From the NCBI GenBank assembly GCA_963665785.1, contig OY762456.1, positions 3,038,001 to 3,102,000 on the forward strand: a stretch of 64,000 bases of DNA. Direction: 5' to 3'. A model generated the notes under the pieces. That model saw only the letters and a program-made list of their open reading frames with translations. It did not search any database and was not told the DNA's origin. Position numbers and translations under genes: made by a program. The stretch is from UBA7455 sp026713185 (lineage in GTDB: Bacteria; Pseudomonadota; Gammaproteobacteria; Pseudomonadales; Azotimanducaceae). Of the stretch, positions 18,908 through 28,537 are shown piece by piece. The number at the start of each line of letters is the position of its first letter. Position 1 is the first letter of the stretch.

Positions 18908-21346
18908 TTAACGTCTGTTCTCGAGGTCAGCAAGTGTACCTGTTATTCCATCCTCAACCAATGCCACGTATTCCGTATCAGTAATACCCAGTTCGTCCAC
19001 GAGTACTTCCCGGCTATGTTGACCCACACAGGGGGATGGACGTATGGGTGACGCCGGGGCTGCTGAAAAACGCCAGGGACGTCCCGGCAGCCAGGTTAAA
19101 CCTGCTTCCGGATGATCTATCTGCGTCACAAATCCCGATTCACGGAAATCAGGGTCAGGCAGGCTGTACAATTCATAATATGTCTTGACCCGAGAAGCTG
19201 AGACACCGAGTGCACCCAGACGGTCAGCAAGTTCCTCTGCATTTTGCTGTACACACCACTCGCCTATGATCTGGTCGAGTGCCGGTTCGTTTGCCTTGCG
19301 GGATGCCATAGTCTCGAATCGTGCATCCAGCAACCTGCTGTCGTCAATTTCGCGGACCAGTGTCCGCCATGCTTCATCGTTTTCCGCAGCAAGGGCGAGC
19401 CATTCACCTTCTGATGCGGGATAATTATTGTGCGGTGCGATGTTTGGATGATGATTGCCCATGGGTTTTGGCAATCGGCCCGTGGTGTCGTATTCAATCA
19501 CGGCGTCACCACAGACCACATTGATGGCCTCCATCATCGACAGGTCAATCCGCTGTGGTTCACCTGTACGGTCCCGATGATGCAGTGCCGTCAATATCAT
19601 GGCTGCCATGAAATAACCGGAAACGGGATCTGGATACAATCCACCTGAATTCATGCCAGGATCTCCCTCGTACCCGTGCAGGGAAGAAAAACCAGCCATT
19701 GGTTCCGTTGTCGCGCCGTTGGCAGGATATTCCCGATAGGGGCCGGATTCTCCATACCCGGATATGGAACCCCATATCATTCCAGGCCTGAGTTCATGCA
19801 GCTTTTCCAGCGTAATTCCCCAAGAAGGCATGACCGTTGGCCGGAAGTTATCAACCAGAATATCGAAGCGGGGCAGCAATTCCCACATCAACTCACGACC
19901 TCTTTCCTGCCGCAGGTCCAGTGTTACTTCCCGCTTGTGCAGATTGACAGAATTGTATTGACCCTGAGTATTCAATGGGTGCTGCCACCGGCTCTTGTCA
20001 ACAACACCGGCCGGAATCTGTTCTGTCAGACGCCGGAATACGTCAGGGCGATGCAGTGATCCCACCTGAACCACATCGGCTCCCAGCAATGCCAGCAGTT
20101 CTGATGCAAATGTTCCTGACCATGCCTGGCAGAAACTGAGTACACGCACACCGGCAAGGGGACCTTCCGCAAGATCCCGAGAAGAAAGATTGATACTTTC
20201 TGCCCTGTGCCGATCATCCTTCGCAGCGTTAAATCGGGATAGCGGATCATGTTCACCACGTCGAGGCGCTGGTTGTCTGATGGACCAGGGTGATGGCATC
20301 AGCCGGGCCGGGGCGCCCGCTGTCCGTACAGTGCGTCCCTCAACTTGCGTTTCGGCCAGAAATTGACGTGACTTGAATTGTTCGTTCTCTGTAATGTCCT
20401 CAATATTCTGCATGACACCCGCCACACAACGTAATCTCATGAGTTCATGAAACACCGGCCAGCGTTCAAGCCCGGGGAGTGCCCTGGCCATCTGATGCAC
20501 TACTTCACGCAAATCTTTTGAATGACGGCCAATATCCGGTATATATTTTTCTTCGTCCGCCAGTTCCGGCACTCCAACGGCGCGCATTGCTTCCTGCCAG
20601 TTATGAAAGTCAGCAATACCGAAATGCATTCGTCCATCAGCCAAATCCCACAGTGGCGCCGGTTCTCCCCTGGGACGCCTGCCCCCGGCGCCGGTGGAGT
20701 ATCCCCTGTCGTCGTAGACTGCTCCAATTGCCCATGTATGAACGGTGAGTGCAAATGCATCCAGTTCACTGACATCGACCAGTTCGGCGGTATCCCCATG
20801 GTTACGCCGGCGCAATGCGGCGGCGGCAGTGATAAAGCCGGCTATACCACCGACATAACCCGACTGATGACGAGGCATCTGCAGCGGCGGTTCATCACGA
20901 TAACCATTAATAAATGACCAGCCGGTACGTGCACTCATCGTAAGATTATTGCCGGGACGGCCTGAAAGCGGACCATCAAGCCCGTGGGCTGTTATTGACA
21001 GGTGGACGGCATCCGGTGGAAGTCTGTTCAGGCAGTCGACACAGGCTGTGTTTGCCAGTGGGTCGGCAGTGGTCACCAGCACATCGGCACTTGCGAGCAA
21101 ATCTCCCAGTTCCTCCGGGCTGGTGAATGCTACGGACTTTTTGTTCCAGTTGGCATAGGCATGTACTGAGCTCCGGTCAGCCCCGGGGCTGTCGTCCAGA
21201 AACGGTGGTTCCGCACGCAACGGATGACCTTCGGGCGGTTCCACCATAATCACTTCGGCGCCAAAATCTCCGAATAATCGAGCCGCGAACGCGCCGGACA
21301 ATCGATCCGACAGGTCTACAACGCGCACACCGTCAAAAGACCTCAT
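18908..21346 (-). CDS. Two-domain CaiB/BaiF-type CoA-transferase
   Basis: 812-residue tandem fusion of two type III CoA-transferase domains (about 1-375 and 390-812). Both begin with the family's opening (VRVVDLSDRLSGAFAARLFG and VRVLSFCQAWSGTFASELLA). The second half has an Asp in GLYPDPVSGYF where the catalytic aspartate of the family lies. At the same place the first half reads MPRHQSGYVGG and has none, so it may be structural. The enzyme would move CoA between carboxylic acids. It probably heads a two-gene operon with the carboxylase. Confidence 0.87.
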   Translation of the reverse strand: MRSFDGVRVVDLSDRLSGAFAARLFGDFGAEVIMVEPPEGHPLRAEPPFLDDSPGADRSSVHAYANWNKKSVAFTSPEELGDLLASADVLVTTADPLANTACVDCLNRLPPDAVHLSITAHGLDGPLSGRPGNNLTMSARTGWSFINGYRDEPPLQMPRHQSGYVGGIAGFITAAAALRRRNHGDTAELVDVSELDAFALTVHTWAIGAVYDDRGYSTGAGGRRPRGEPAPLWDLADGRMHFGIADFHNWQEAMRAVGVPELADEEKYIPDIGRHSKDLREVVHQMARALPGLERWPVFHELMRLRCVAGVMQNIEDITENEQFKSRQFLAETQVEGRTVRTAGAPARLMPSPWSIRQPAPRRGEHDPLSRFNAAKDDRHRAESINLSSRDLAEGPLAGVRVLSFCQAWSGTFASELLALLGADVVQVGSLHRPDVFRRLTEQIPAGVVDKSRWQHPLNTQGQYNSVNLHKREVTLDLRQERGRELMWELLPRFDILVDNFRPTVMPSWGITLEKLHELRPGMIWGSISGYGESGPYREYPANGATTEPMAGFSSLHGYEGDPGMNSGGLYPDPVSGYFMAAMILTALHHRDRTGEPQRIDLSMMEAINVVCGDAVIEYDTTGRLPKPMGNHHPNIAPHNNYPASEGEWLALAAENDEAWRTLVREIDDSRLLDARFETMASRKANEPALDQIIGEWCVQQNAEELADRLGALGVSASRVKTYYELYSLPDPDFRESGFVTQIDHPEAGLTWLPGRPWRFSAAPASPIRPSPCVGQHSREVLVDELGITDTEYVALVEDGITGTLADLENRR

Positions 21347-21679
21347 TATTAAACCCCTGGAAGTTTACAAATAGATACTGAACAGCATTAATTAATGCAG
21401 GAAATACAAAGCCGCTCAATGTACCACATTGGCCTGCCTGTATTCACGTCCTGTACGGTCAGCGAATGTATTGAATTTGCGTAATCTTCAGAATTTCCTA
21501 TGCAGTCTTCAGATGTTGATAGATGGACCCTTCAGTGATTTTGAATTATTGGGGGAACTCCGTTTTCAACAAATTGAACTTAATAAGAAACCAGGTAAAG
21601 TTCCGCCCCAGGCTGGCTTTTCTTCAAGTGGGATTGGCTTATATTGTTTTAAAATAAAGGGAATTCCAGTCAATATACG
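21347..21679. other. Intergenic region, no gene seen
   Basis: AT-rich sequence between the divergent CaiB/BaiF gene and the TonB-dependent receptor. The 84-codon open frame at 21429-21683 has no family features. No strong promoter or hairpin is evident here. Confidence 0.5.
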
Positions 21680-21917
21680 TTGAACTTGTTTGAAAATTGA
21701 ACTTGTTTGAAAATTGAACTTGTTTGAAAATTGAACTTGTTTGAAAATTGAACTTGTTTGAAAATTGAACTTGTTTGAAAATTGAACTTGTTTGAAAATT
21801 GAACTTGTTTGAAACTTGAACTTGTTTGAAACTTGAACTTGTTTGAAACTTGAACTTGTTTGAAACTTGAACTTGTTTGAAACTTGAACTTGTTTGAAAC
21901 TTGAACTTGTTTGAAAA
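21680..21917. repeat. Fourteen-copy 17-bp tandem repeat (VNTR)
   Basis: Fourteen uninterrupted units of TTGAACTTGTTTGAAAA or TTGAACTTGTTTGAAAC with an exact 17-base period. Units 1-7 end in AAAA, 8-13 end in AAAC, and 14 ends in AAAA, a block structure expected from slippage or unequal exchange. The array ends 162 bases before the start of the TonB-dependent receptor at 22080. Because 17 is not a multiple of 3 and the minus strand has no stop in any phase, it produces a spurious 109-codon open frame there. Confidence 0.97.
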
Positions 21918-22079
21918 TTGAGTAAAGTTTAGACTGAGATTGGCTTTCCTTTGGGTTGGGGTGGCCTGTAGTATCTGAACGAAGAGTTTGTACTTGCAAG
22001 GTATCTTTATTTCTTGCAGGACAGGATATGAGCTAATTTTTACTTGCTATTTTTTACTTAACAATGGGGAGATACACCT

Positions 22080-25025
22080 ATGAACAGATTAACACTACTG
22101 ATGTTAATGGGTTCTGCTCTGACCCTTACCGGATTCACTGCCACTTCTTTGGCCCAGGAATCCGAAGAAGATGAGAGTAAATATATCGAAGAAATTATCG
22201 TCACCGGCGAGCGCGGCGAAATAAGGTCGATCGACCGGGCGATGACCGTTACTGGCTTCAACGCGAACATGATCCAGCAACTGGGTATCCAGAACACCAA
22301 CGATTTGGAGGTTCTCGTACCCGGCATGCAGATCGGTAACCGCACCCAGGGAGGTGGCAAGAACGAGGACGGTCACATCGTGATGCGCGGCCTCGCTAAC
22401 GACCGCGCTGTCAACTTCTTCCAGGACGTAGGGGTGGCGGTTTATATCGACGGTGTCTATAGCGACCAGTCCTACGGTCTTGACCAGGGCGCCATGTTCG
22501 ACGTTGAACGCGTCGAGATAGCGCGCGGCCCCCAGGGCACGACCGGCGGTAAAGCAGCTATCAGCGGAGCCATCAATTTCGTCACTAAAAAACCGACCCC
22601 AGAGTGGGACTTGAAAGCGTCGGCAGAGTTTACCGATCAGGTAACCCAACAGGCTAATATTGCCTTTGGCGGTCCCATTGGCGACAGTAACTTCTCTTAT
22701 CGCCTGGGCATGAGCCGAATGACTGGCGACGGGCTGATCGAGAACGTTGGCAGTGGCCCTGACGGAGGTATACCGGATCAACTGATCTATTCACCACAGT
22801 TGCGCTTTACCAATGATCGCTGGGACATCACCGCGCGTTACTCGAAACTTACAGACGAAGGTACACCGCGAATCTCGCTGATTATCGGCGCGCGTAACGC
22901 TGAGGAAGAATTTCTGCTGGATAACTTCGGTAATCCCCGTTGTGAATTCGACCCTGAAACCCAGGCAACAACCCGGACTTGCATCACGGACGCGGCTGGC
23001 AATCCCATCTATTTGATCAATCCGTTCTTCGGCCTGGGGCAGAACCCGGCCGTGGCAGACTGCCCGGGATTCAACCTGGATGGCACCCGCGACCCAGGTA
23101 CACCGGTGGTCTGTGAAGGGGATAATCTGACAATGGCGATTGAACAGAATGGTCCCATTTTGCAGAGAAACTCGCAGGAAGCGATGACCCTGGAGGCGCA
23201 CTACACCCTCAATGACAGCCATGATCTGATCTACAAATTCGGCAATCGGGACACCCGGCAAAAGAATAGAGCAGACATCGACTTAACCGACAGACAAGGA
23301 GGCGGCGTCTGCTCCGCCATCCACCCTCGTGTACTGAGCGGTGAACTGGTAGAGGGTCAGACCCACCCGCGATGTGCGTTGGATGGCAGGGGTAACGGCG
23401 CCTACGCGGACCGAATGAACGACTACCATTTCACTTCGGATCAGGATAGTCACGAATTTTCTCTGGTCTCCAATAACGCTGGCCCGTTCAACTACACCGT
23501 TGGCTATACTTATATCGACGGTGAAGAGCCCTATATATATTCGGAACGATTCAACGGCGTGGAAACCGGCAACAACAATAACAACATCCCGTTGTTCTAT
23601 CAGGATAACTCTGCTTTGTGCGAAGCCAACCTGGAAGCTCGACATGGCACGAATCTGTGGAAGCATGCCAAAACTCCGGGCAGCCCGGCCAATCAAGCAG
23701 CCGGTTTTGTCCAGGGTTGTCACGGCTCTTCTCCAGCAAACGCCTGGAGCGATGTGACCAACAGTGGCTCCCATGTCGCTGGTGATGGCGCCTTCCAGTT
23801 TTTTTATGGAAATGTCTCGTACACCTCCCAGGCTATCTACGGTAACGCCGAATATGTGCTGAACGACGAGTGGAAGGTGTTTGGCGGTGTCCGCTACAAC
23901 GATGACCACAAGGAGCACGACCAGAATGATTTCAGCGGTATCAGCCCGGTAAGGGATGCAAACGGTGAGATCATCTATTTTGAGGCGTTTGCCATACTGA
24001 GAGGCAAACATTATGACTACCGTTGTTGTCTCCAAGGCGGCGTCACGGATCCTAGCACAGGTGAGGTCATACCCGAAGACCGGACCTTCCAGGATTCCAA
24101 GCGCAGAACCTGGAAGGAAACGACCTGGAATGTCGGCGCGGAATATACCCCGTCTGATGAAATGATGTGGTACGCCCGGATATCCAAGGGCTATCGGCCT
24201 GGTGGTTTCAGAGGTTTCGCCCAGGGGCTTGGTGAAGGCTGGGATGCCGAAGAAATGATCAACTACGAAGGCGGCCTTAAGGGACTGTTTGTCGATGGCG
24301 CCGTGCAACTGGAGCTTTCTGCTTACCACCAGGATTTCAGCGCTCACTGGACGCAGCATGGGCGCCTTCGTAGACCGGAGGAGTATGGAATACCTCCCAA
24401 TCCTGATAGATTCTGGATCGGTGAGTCGATTGTTCTTGACGGTACTACGATCTCTGGCCTGGAATTTCAGGGCGCATGGCAGATTAACGATCGCCTGAAC
24501 CTGCGCGGCTTCTACGAGCTTTTAAACTCCAAGCACGCCCCTTACTCGTCGATCTATTGTTGTAACCCCGAGGGATCTCTGCCAGAGGCATCGACCATCA
24601 CTGTCACAGACCATCTAGGGAACGAGCATGTACTCAATAATACCGGTGTCAGGGACTTTACCGGTAATCAGTTACGGAATTCACCGAAGCACAAGTTTTC
24701 GGCGACCCTGACCTATAGCGTCCCCATCACCCCTGAGTGGGGAAGCCTGGACGTTTTGACCACCATGAGCTGGCGCGACAAGATGTATATGGATGAGGCC
24801 GAGCTGGATCTCTACAGCGTACCGGATTACACCCGCTGGGATCTCCGCGCCAACTGGTTTTCGCCGTCAGGAACCTATACGATTACCGGCTGGGTCACCA
24901 ATCTGCTTGATGTGATCGCTGTACAGAGTTATGTGCAGCGGGAAGGTAACGGCGTTACTGCACCTGTTACCGGCACGGTAACCGATGAGCGACGAATCGG
25001 CATCACGTTTAACTATCAGCTGTAA
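22080..25025 (+). CDS. TonB-dependent outer-membrane receptor
   Basis: 981-residue outer-membrane receptor. It has a signal peptide (about 1-25, ending SLAQ), then a TonB-box-like IEEIIVTGER around residue 37. The plug domain has VMRGLANDRAVNFF and VERVEIARGPQGTTGG, and a long beta barrel ends in TFNYQL with an aromatic two residues from the end. It takes up a large or scarce substrate using energy from TonB. The ATG has GGGGAG 8 bases upstream. The 17-bp tandem array lies upstream, and two hairpins follow the stop codon. The ligand is unknown; the N-terminal signalling domain found in some siderophore receptors is absent. Confidence 0.93.
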   Translation: MNRLTLLMLMGSALTLTGFTATSLAQESEEDESKYIEEIIVTGERGEIRSIDRAMTVTGFNANMIQQLGIQNTNDLEVLVPGMQIGNRTQGGGKNEDGHIVMRGLANDRAVNFFQDVGVAVYIDGVYSDQSYGLDQGAMFDVERVEIARGPQGTTGGKAAISGAINFVTKKPTPEWDLKASAEFTDQVTQQANIAFGGPIGDSNFSYRLGMSRMTGDGLIENVGSGPDGGIPDQLIYSPQLRFTNDRWDITARYSKLTDEGTPRISLIIGARNAEEEFLLDNFGNPRCEFDPETQATTRTCITDAAGNPIYLINPFFGLGQNPAVADCPGFNLDGTRDPGTPVVCEGDNLTMAIEQNGPILQRNSQEAMTLEAHYTLNDSHDLIYKFGNRDTRQKNRADIDLTDRQGGGVCSAIHPRVLSGELVEGQTHPRCALDGRGNGAYADRMNDYHFTSDQDSHEFSLVSNNAGPFNYTVGYTYIDGEEPYIYSERFNGVETGNNNNNIPLFYQDNSALCEANLEARHGTNLWKHAKTPGSPANQAAGFVQGCHGSSPANAWSDVTNSGSHVAGDGAFQFFYGNVSYTSQAIYGNAEYVLNDEWKVFGGVRYNDDHKEHDQNDFSGISPVRDANGEIIYFEAFAILRGKHYDYRCCLQGGVTDPSTGEVIPEDRTFQDSKRRTWKETTWNVGAEYTPSDEMMWYARISKGYRPGGFRGFAQGLGEGWDAEEMINYEGGLKGLFVDGAVQLELSAYHQDFSAHWTQHGRLRRPEEYGIPPNPDRFWIGESIVLDGTTISGLEFQGAWQINDRLNLRGFYELLNSKHAPYSSIYCCNPEGSLPEASTITVTDHLGNEHVLNNTGVRDFTGNQLRNSPKHKFSATLTYSVPITPEWGSLDVLTTMSWRDKMYMDEAELDLYSVPDYTRWDLRANWFSPSGTYTITGWVTNLLDVIAVQSYVQREGNGVTAPVTGTVTDERRIGITFNYQL

Positions 25026-25032
25026 GTGTTAA

Positions 25033-25097
25033 CGGACCCCCTAAGGGGGTCCGAAGCTTTTGCGAAGAGCGCACCTCAATGGGGTGCGCTTTTTTTT
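25033..25097 (+). terminator. Double hairpin terminator after the receptor gene
   Basis: The first hairpin at 25033-25053 (CGGACCCC...GGGGTCCG) has no T-run. The second, at 25068-25090 (AGCGCACC...GGTGCGCT, 7-base loop), is followed by a run of T to 25097 and is a good Rho-independent terminator. Confidence 0.85.
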
Positions 25098-25151
25098 GAC
25101 AGGTATACCCGTTCACCATCTAATGGCAGTTGCTCTAATTGATCAGGTACA

Positions 25152-25646
25152 ATGGCTTTCTTTTCAGACAGTGAGCATCGTATGGTCAGCAATGAGGTTG
25201 AGATCTACTATCAATGTGAACGACTGATATACAGGTTTCTGCAACTCCTGCAAGCTGATCAGGCGGCCACGGCAGACTTGTTTACCGAAGACGCGCAAGC
25301 GTTCACGCTGAACGGACGTCAAGCTATCCGCGAACACTTCGCAGGCATCGCAGAAGTCGATCACAACGTCAACGTGGTCTTGAGCAGCAATTTGATGGTC
25401 GAGGTCAAAGATGAGGATCACGCAACGGCCACCAACTACGTGACGCACTATGTGTCAGACCCGGTCACAGACGTTACGGTCCCAATGGGAGGCCCGGTCG
25501 GCGGTGAAACCAGCATACCCCGAACCATCACGCGGTGGTCCTGGACGTTCCTGCGCATTGAGGGTGAATGGCTGATCTCGAAGATGGCCTATCCGGAGTC
25601 CGTGCTGCTGCGCAAGGATGTACTCGACGATCTTAGAGCGACGTAG
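25152..25646 (+). CDS. SnoaL-like (NTF2-fold) protein
   Basis: 164-residue protein with the layout of the SnoaL-like / NTF2-fold family. It has an N-terminal helix pair (YYQCERLIYRFLQLLQ), then DLFTEDAQAFTLNGRQAIREHF, and a C-terminal WSWTFLRIEGEWLISKM strand. Members include small hydrolases, isomerases and proteins of unknown function. No catalytic assignment is possible. It stands alone between the receptor terminator and a convergent esterase gene, with 24 bases between the stops. Confidence 0.65.
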   Translation: MAFFSDSEHRMVSNEVEIYYQCERLIYRFLQLLQADQAATADLFTEDAQAFTLNGRQAIREHFAGIAEVDHNVNVVLSSNLMVEVKDEDHATATNYVTHYVSDPVTDVTVPMGGPVGGETSIPRTITRWSWTFLRIEGEWLISKMAYPESVLLRKDVLDDLRAT

Positions 25647-25670
25647 TTCATTCCAGCCAGTTACCGGCAC

Positions 25671-26804
25671 TCAGTATTGTGAGAAGAACTCCCAGATAAG
25701 CGCAGTCGCACTGATACCAGAGTTATCCTGCATTTGCTTGCCTGAAGTCTTTCCTGCATACGGGGTACCTGGCCAGTAATGGACAAATCCCTCGATTCGA
25801 TAGAAACGTGCTTCGGCGCCGTCACCTTCAGGCCTGTAGATGTAGGCAGTGGTGTTTTCAGAGACTTTAACCGTCTCCTCTTTTGTAGCGTTGTTTAACT
25901 TTGCGAAGTATTTCACCGTATCATGAGCTGAGGGTGTTGGCAGATTGCCCTTACCTTTCGTATCTCTACCCTGGATCGGAACCATTGAGTCTGCTGTGCC
26001 ATGAAGGTGAATCAATGGTTTTGGCCCACTGGGTGCACAGCCATCCACAGTGACGCCATCCATCAATCCGGCAACGATGCCGGCGCCCCTGAAGGTATCA
26101 CCCGCTTGACACATCAGCGTATAACTCATATAACCGCCATTAGAGAACCCGGCCACAAAAGTCTGCGCGGGATTCAGTTGATACTTTTTCTGTAGATGTC
26201 TGGCCAGTTGTGAGAGAAAATCCACATCGCTGGCGCCACCGTATCGATCATCCTCATTTTCGTTGTTCCAGCGCAGAACCCCATCGGTCATAGACCAGGC
26301 GCCGTTCCTGCAGCTAAAGCTGAGGCCGTTGTTGTCGATTGTTTCACCTTCCTTACAGGACTTGCCACTGCCTGACTTGCCATTACCTTTGTGTTTCCCG
26401 TCCCATCCTTTGTCAGATTTGCCCTTGTCGTCCAAGTCCGACTTATCCTTATCGGATTCATCCGTGCCAGGCATCCCCTGCATATCAGACAGGTAAATGG
26501 TTTTGGCCAGACTTTGCGGATACACCACAACAAATCCATGCTGGTCGGCAAGTTCATTGAACCCCCGGCCGTAAGACCAGTCACTCGTCATTGTCATTCC
26601 GTGGAGGACGAACAACAGCGGCGCGATTTCAGCCCGGTTCTTTGGTACATGAATCTTGTAGGTTCTTTTTATCTCGCCATGCATAAAGACATGATCCGGA
26701 ACAACCTCCATGTTTTTTGCTGAATCCTTCTTGCCTGCCGCATAAACGCCAGGGATCAGCAATAGCTGAGCCACCAGACAAAGTGTGATTATTCGTAGAA
26801 TCAT
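25671..26804 (-). CDS. Secreted PHB depolymerase/feruloyl-esterase family hydrolase
   Basis: 377-residue alpha/beta hydrolase of the LpqC / PHB depolymerase family. It has a signal peptide (about 1-23, ending VYAAG), the oxyanion strand LLFVLHGMT, the nucleophile elbow GFSNGG (Ser221) and a late His in GFVHYWPG. Between residues about 112 and 157 there is an Asp/Lys/Ser/Gly-rich segment (ESDKDKSDLDDKGKSDKG and onward) that is not part of the usual fold. Likely acts in the periplasm or outside the cell on ester polymers or aromatic esters; the exact substrate is unclear. Confidence 0.82.
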   Translation of the reverse strand: MILRIITLCLVAQLLLIPGVYAAGKKDSAKNMEVVPDHVFMHGEIKRTYKIHVPKNRAEIAPLLFVLHGMTMTSDWSYGRGFNELADQHGFVVVYPQSLAKTIYLSDMQGMPGTDESDKDKSDLDDKGKSDKGWDGKHKGNGKSGSGKSCKEGETIDNNGLSFSCRNGAWSMTDGVLRWNNENEDDRYGGASDVDFLSQLARHLQKKYQLNPAQTFVAGFSNGGYMSYTLMCQAGDTFRGAGIVAGLMDGVTVDGCAPSGPKPLIHLHGTADSMVPIQGRDTKGKGNLPTPSAHDTVKYFAKLNNATKEETVKVSENTTAYIYRPEGDGAEARFYRIEGFVHYWPGTPYAGKTSGKQMQDNSGISATALIWEFFSQY

Positions 26805-26973
26805 GGTGCTTCCATTTGTGAAGAAAAAGTGAGACTGGAGTTTAGATGATTGTATTCTCAGCGACCAGCTTCCTGTACCTTTACTCGTCGGTCTGCAGAA
26901 ACTGGTCTGTAGCTACCCCATCTTACTTGCAGATTTCTCTAAATTGCGCGTTAATGCTTCCTGTTCATAAAAA

Positions 26974-27008
26974 GCAGGAGGTCAGTCTGTTCTCGGACAG
27001 CATCCAAG
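26974..27008. repeat. Solitary copy of the MITE-like element end
   Basis: The sequence GGTCAGTCTGTTCTCGGACA followed by GCATCCAAG is nearly the reverse complement of 8238-8272, the inner end in the element near 8.2 kb. No partner end or transposase lies nearby, so it is a remnant. It sits in the 272-base space between the esterase and the TPR gene. Confidence 0.55.
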
Positions 27009-27061
27009 GGAATCCCGGGTTAGGCAGGTCAGTGTTAAGCCCCATTTTTCAAGAAGAAACC

Positions 27062-27132
27062 GTCATCCTGAACGAAATGAAAGATTCCAAGGTCAGACAA
27101 GGCGAGATCCCCCGGCTTCGGTTCAGGATGAC
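27062..27132. repeat. REP-like inverted repeat overlapping the start of the TPR gene
   Basis: GTCATCCTGAAC (27062-27073) is repeated inverted as GTTCAGGATGAC (27121-27132). The type of sequence (ATCCTGAACG...) is common in dispersed palindromic repeats of many bacteria. Both plausible start codons of the downstream gene (27077 and 27128) lie inside it. Confidence 0.65.
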
Positions 27133-28537
27133 CGGACTTGTCATCTTGCTCATGATGGTGACTCTGGGCGCCTGCTCCAGGTTGGAATCGCTTTTTGTTG
27201 ATGAACCTGTAGCGGCCGGTATCGACTCACCTGATAAAGACGTTGCCGAGTACCTGCAGGCGATGCTGCAATCTGCTCAAGCCATGACAAAATCCGGGTT
27301 GGTGCGCGGGCGTCTTGGCATGGCTTACGATGTCAACGGGTTGCGGGATGCAGCGATTGTTACCTACGAGCAGGCAGAGATCCTTGATCCCGATGACTTC
27401 CGCTGGCCTTACTTCCGCGCGCTGTTGATTGCTGAAACTGGCGATCTTGAACAGGCCATAAAAACGCTTGAGCGTGCCCTTGCCATTGATCCCGATTATG
27501 CTCCCGCCTGGCTTTGGCGTGGCGCCTGGTTGCTTGAAGACGGCCTTCTGGATGAAGCCATGATTGCTTTTCAGAAAGCATTCGACCTGGAGGCCGGTTC
27601 AGTGGCGACTTTCGGCCAGGCACAGGTTTTGGTCGCCCAGGGTCAACACCAACAAGCGGCCGAGATACTCGAATCCCTGGTCCGTACAACGAATCACCCC
27701 TATATCTATCGAACATTTGGTGAGACTTTACGGGCGCTGGGTCGAACAGAGGAAGCCCGTATAGCCATGGCCCATGGCAAAGATGCTTTTCCACTGAGAT
27801 GGACTGATGATCGAAAGGATCAACGTAACAATCACATACGGGGTTCTGCCAGTTATAATCATGCCAAAATATTGTCGGCCTCTGGCAGGATCGATGAAGC
27901 CCTTACGATTCTGGAAAGGCTGCAAGTTCATCACCCGGAAGAAGAGTGCGGAAGCGAGCAGGAGTTCTTTCTGGCCTGTAATCTGGTGAACACAATGAGT
28001 ATTGCATATGATCGTGGAGATCTTCCCGGACAAGCCCTTGAGACTGTACAAAGAGGTCTTGCGATCAACCCGGAATTCATCCCTTTTCACTTGACTATTG
28101 CAAACCTCTACCGTCAGCAACGGGACCTTGAGAGCGCACTTGGTCATCTGGACCGTGCGATAGAATTAAATCCCACTCGTGGTTACGCCCACGAACAACG
28201 GGGCAGAATACTGTTTGGAATGCAAAGATTTGAGGAAGCCAGGGCAGCCTTTGAAACCGCATTGCGATACGAACCTGAAAAACGAACGAATCTCTTCTAT
28301 CTGGGATTGGCAGAAGTTGAGCTGGGGCACTGGACCCAGGCGGTTGAACACTTCGAGCGTGTGGTTAAGCTGGAACCTGATTTTGCACTTGGTTATGTTT
28401 TCCTGGCTCGAAGTCTGGGGGAAGTCGGCCGCATTGATGAGGCACGTCAGGCGCAGAACGAAGCCAGAAGACACGGCGCCAATCCTGCTGAACTACGAGT
28501 CACAGAGTTGAAGTTGCGGGAACTGGAGGAAAAATGA
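27077..28537 (+). CDS. TPR-repeat lipoprotein
   Basis: About 486-residue tetratricopeptide-repeat protein. The frame is open from 26846, but the lipobox LGAC of VILLMMVTLGACSRLE fixes the mature N-terminus. The ATG at 27077 gives a signal with a basic n-region (KVRQGEIPRLRFR). The ATG at 27128 would leave none, so 27077 is preferred. TPR units recur through the chain, for example LEQAIKTLERALAIDPDYAPAW and ESALGHLDRAIELNPTRGYA. It overlaps the CRTAC1-like gene by 4 bases (ATGA) and probably forms an envelope complex with its operon partners. The n-region is encoded by the REP-like repeat. Confidence 0.8.
   Translation: MKDSKVRQGEIPRLRFRMTGLVILLMMVTLGACSRLESLFVDEPVAAGIDSPDKDVAEYLQAMLQSAQAMTKSGLVRGRLGMAYDVNGLRDAAIVTYEQAEILDPDDFRWPYFRALLIAETGDLEQAIKTLERALAIDPDYAPAWLWRGAWLLEDGLLDEAMIAFQKAFDLEAGSVATFGQAQVLVAQGQHQQAAEILESLVRTTNHPYIYRTFGETLRALGRTEEARIAMAHGKDAFPLRWTDDRKDQRNNHIRGSASYNHAKILSASGRIDEALTILERLQVHHPEEECGSEQEFFLACNLVNTMSIAYDRGDLPGQALETVQRGLAINPEFIPFHLTIANLYRQQRDLESALGHLDRAIELNPTRGYAHEQRGRILFGMQRFEEARAAFETALRYEPEKRTNLFYLGLAEVELGHWTQAVEHFERVVKLEPDFALGYVFLARSLGEVGRIDEARQAQNEARRHGANPAELRVTELKLRELEEK

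Noticed and set aside
21680..21917. Possible CRISPR array
   Set aside because: The units are directly joined 17-mers with no spacers and no cas genes.
21670..21999. 109-codon minus-strand ORF rich in Phe, Lys, Gln and Ser
   Set aside because: It is a by-product of the 17-bp tandem repeat, which has no stop codon on that strand in any phase.
23283..24359. 358-codon minus-strand ORF inside the TonB-dependent receptor
   Set aside because: It is antisense to a clear receptor gene and shows no family motifs.
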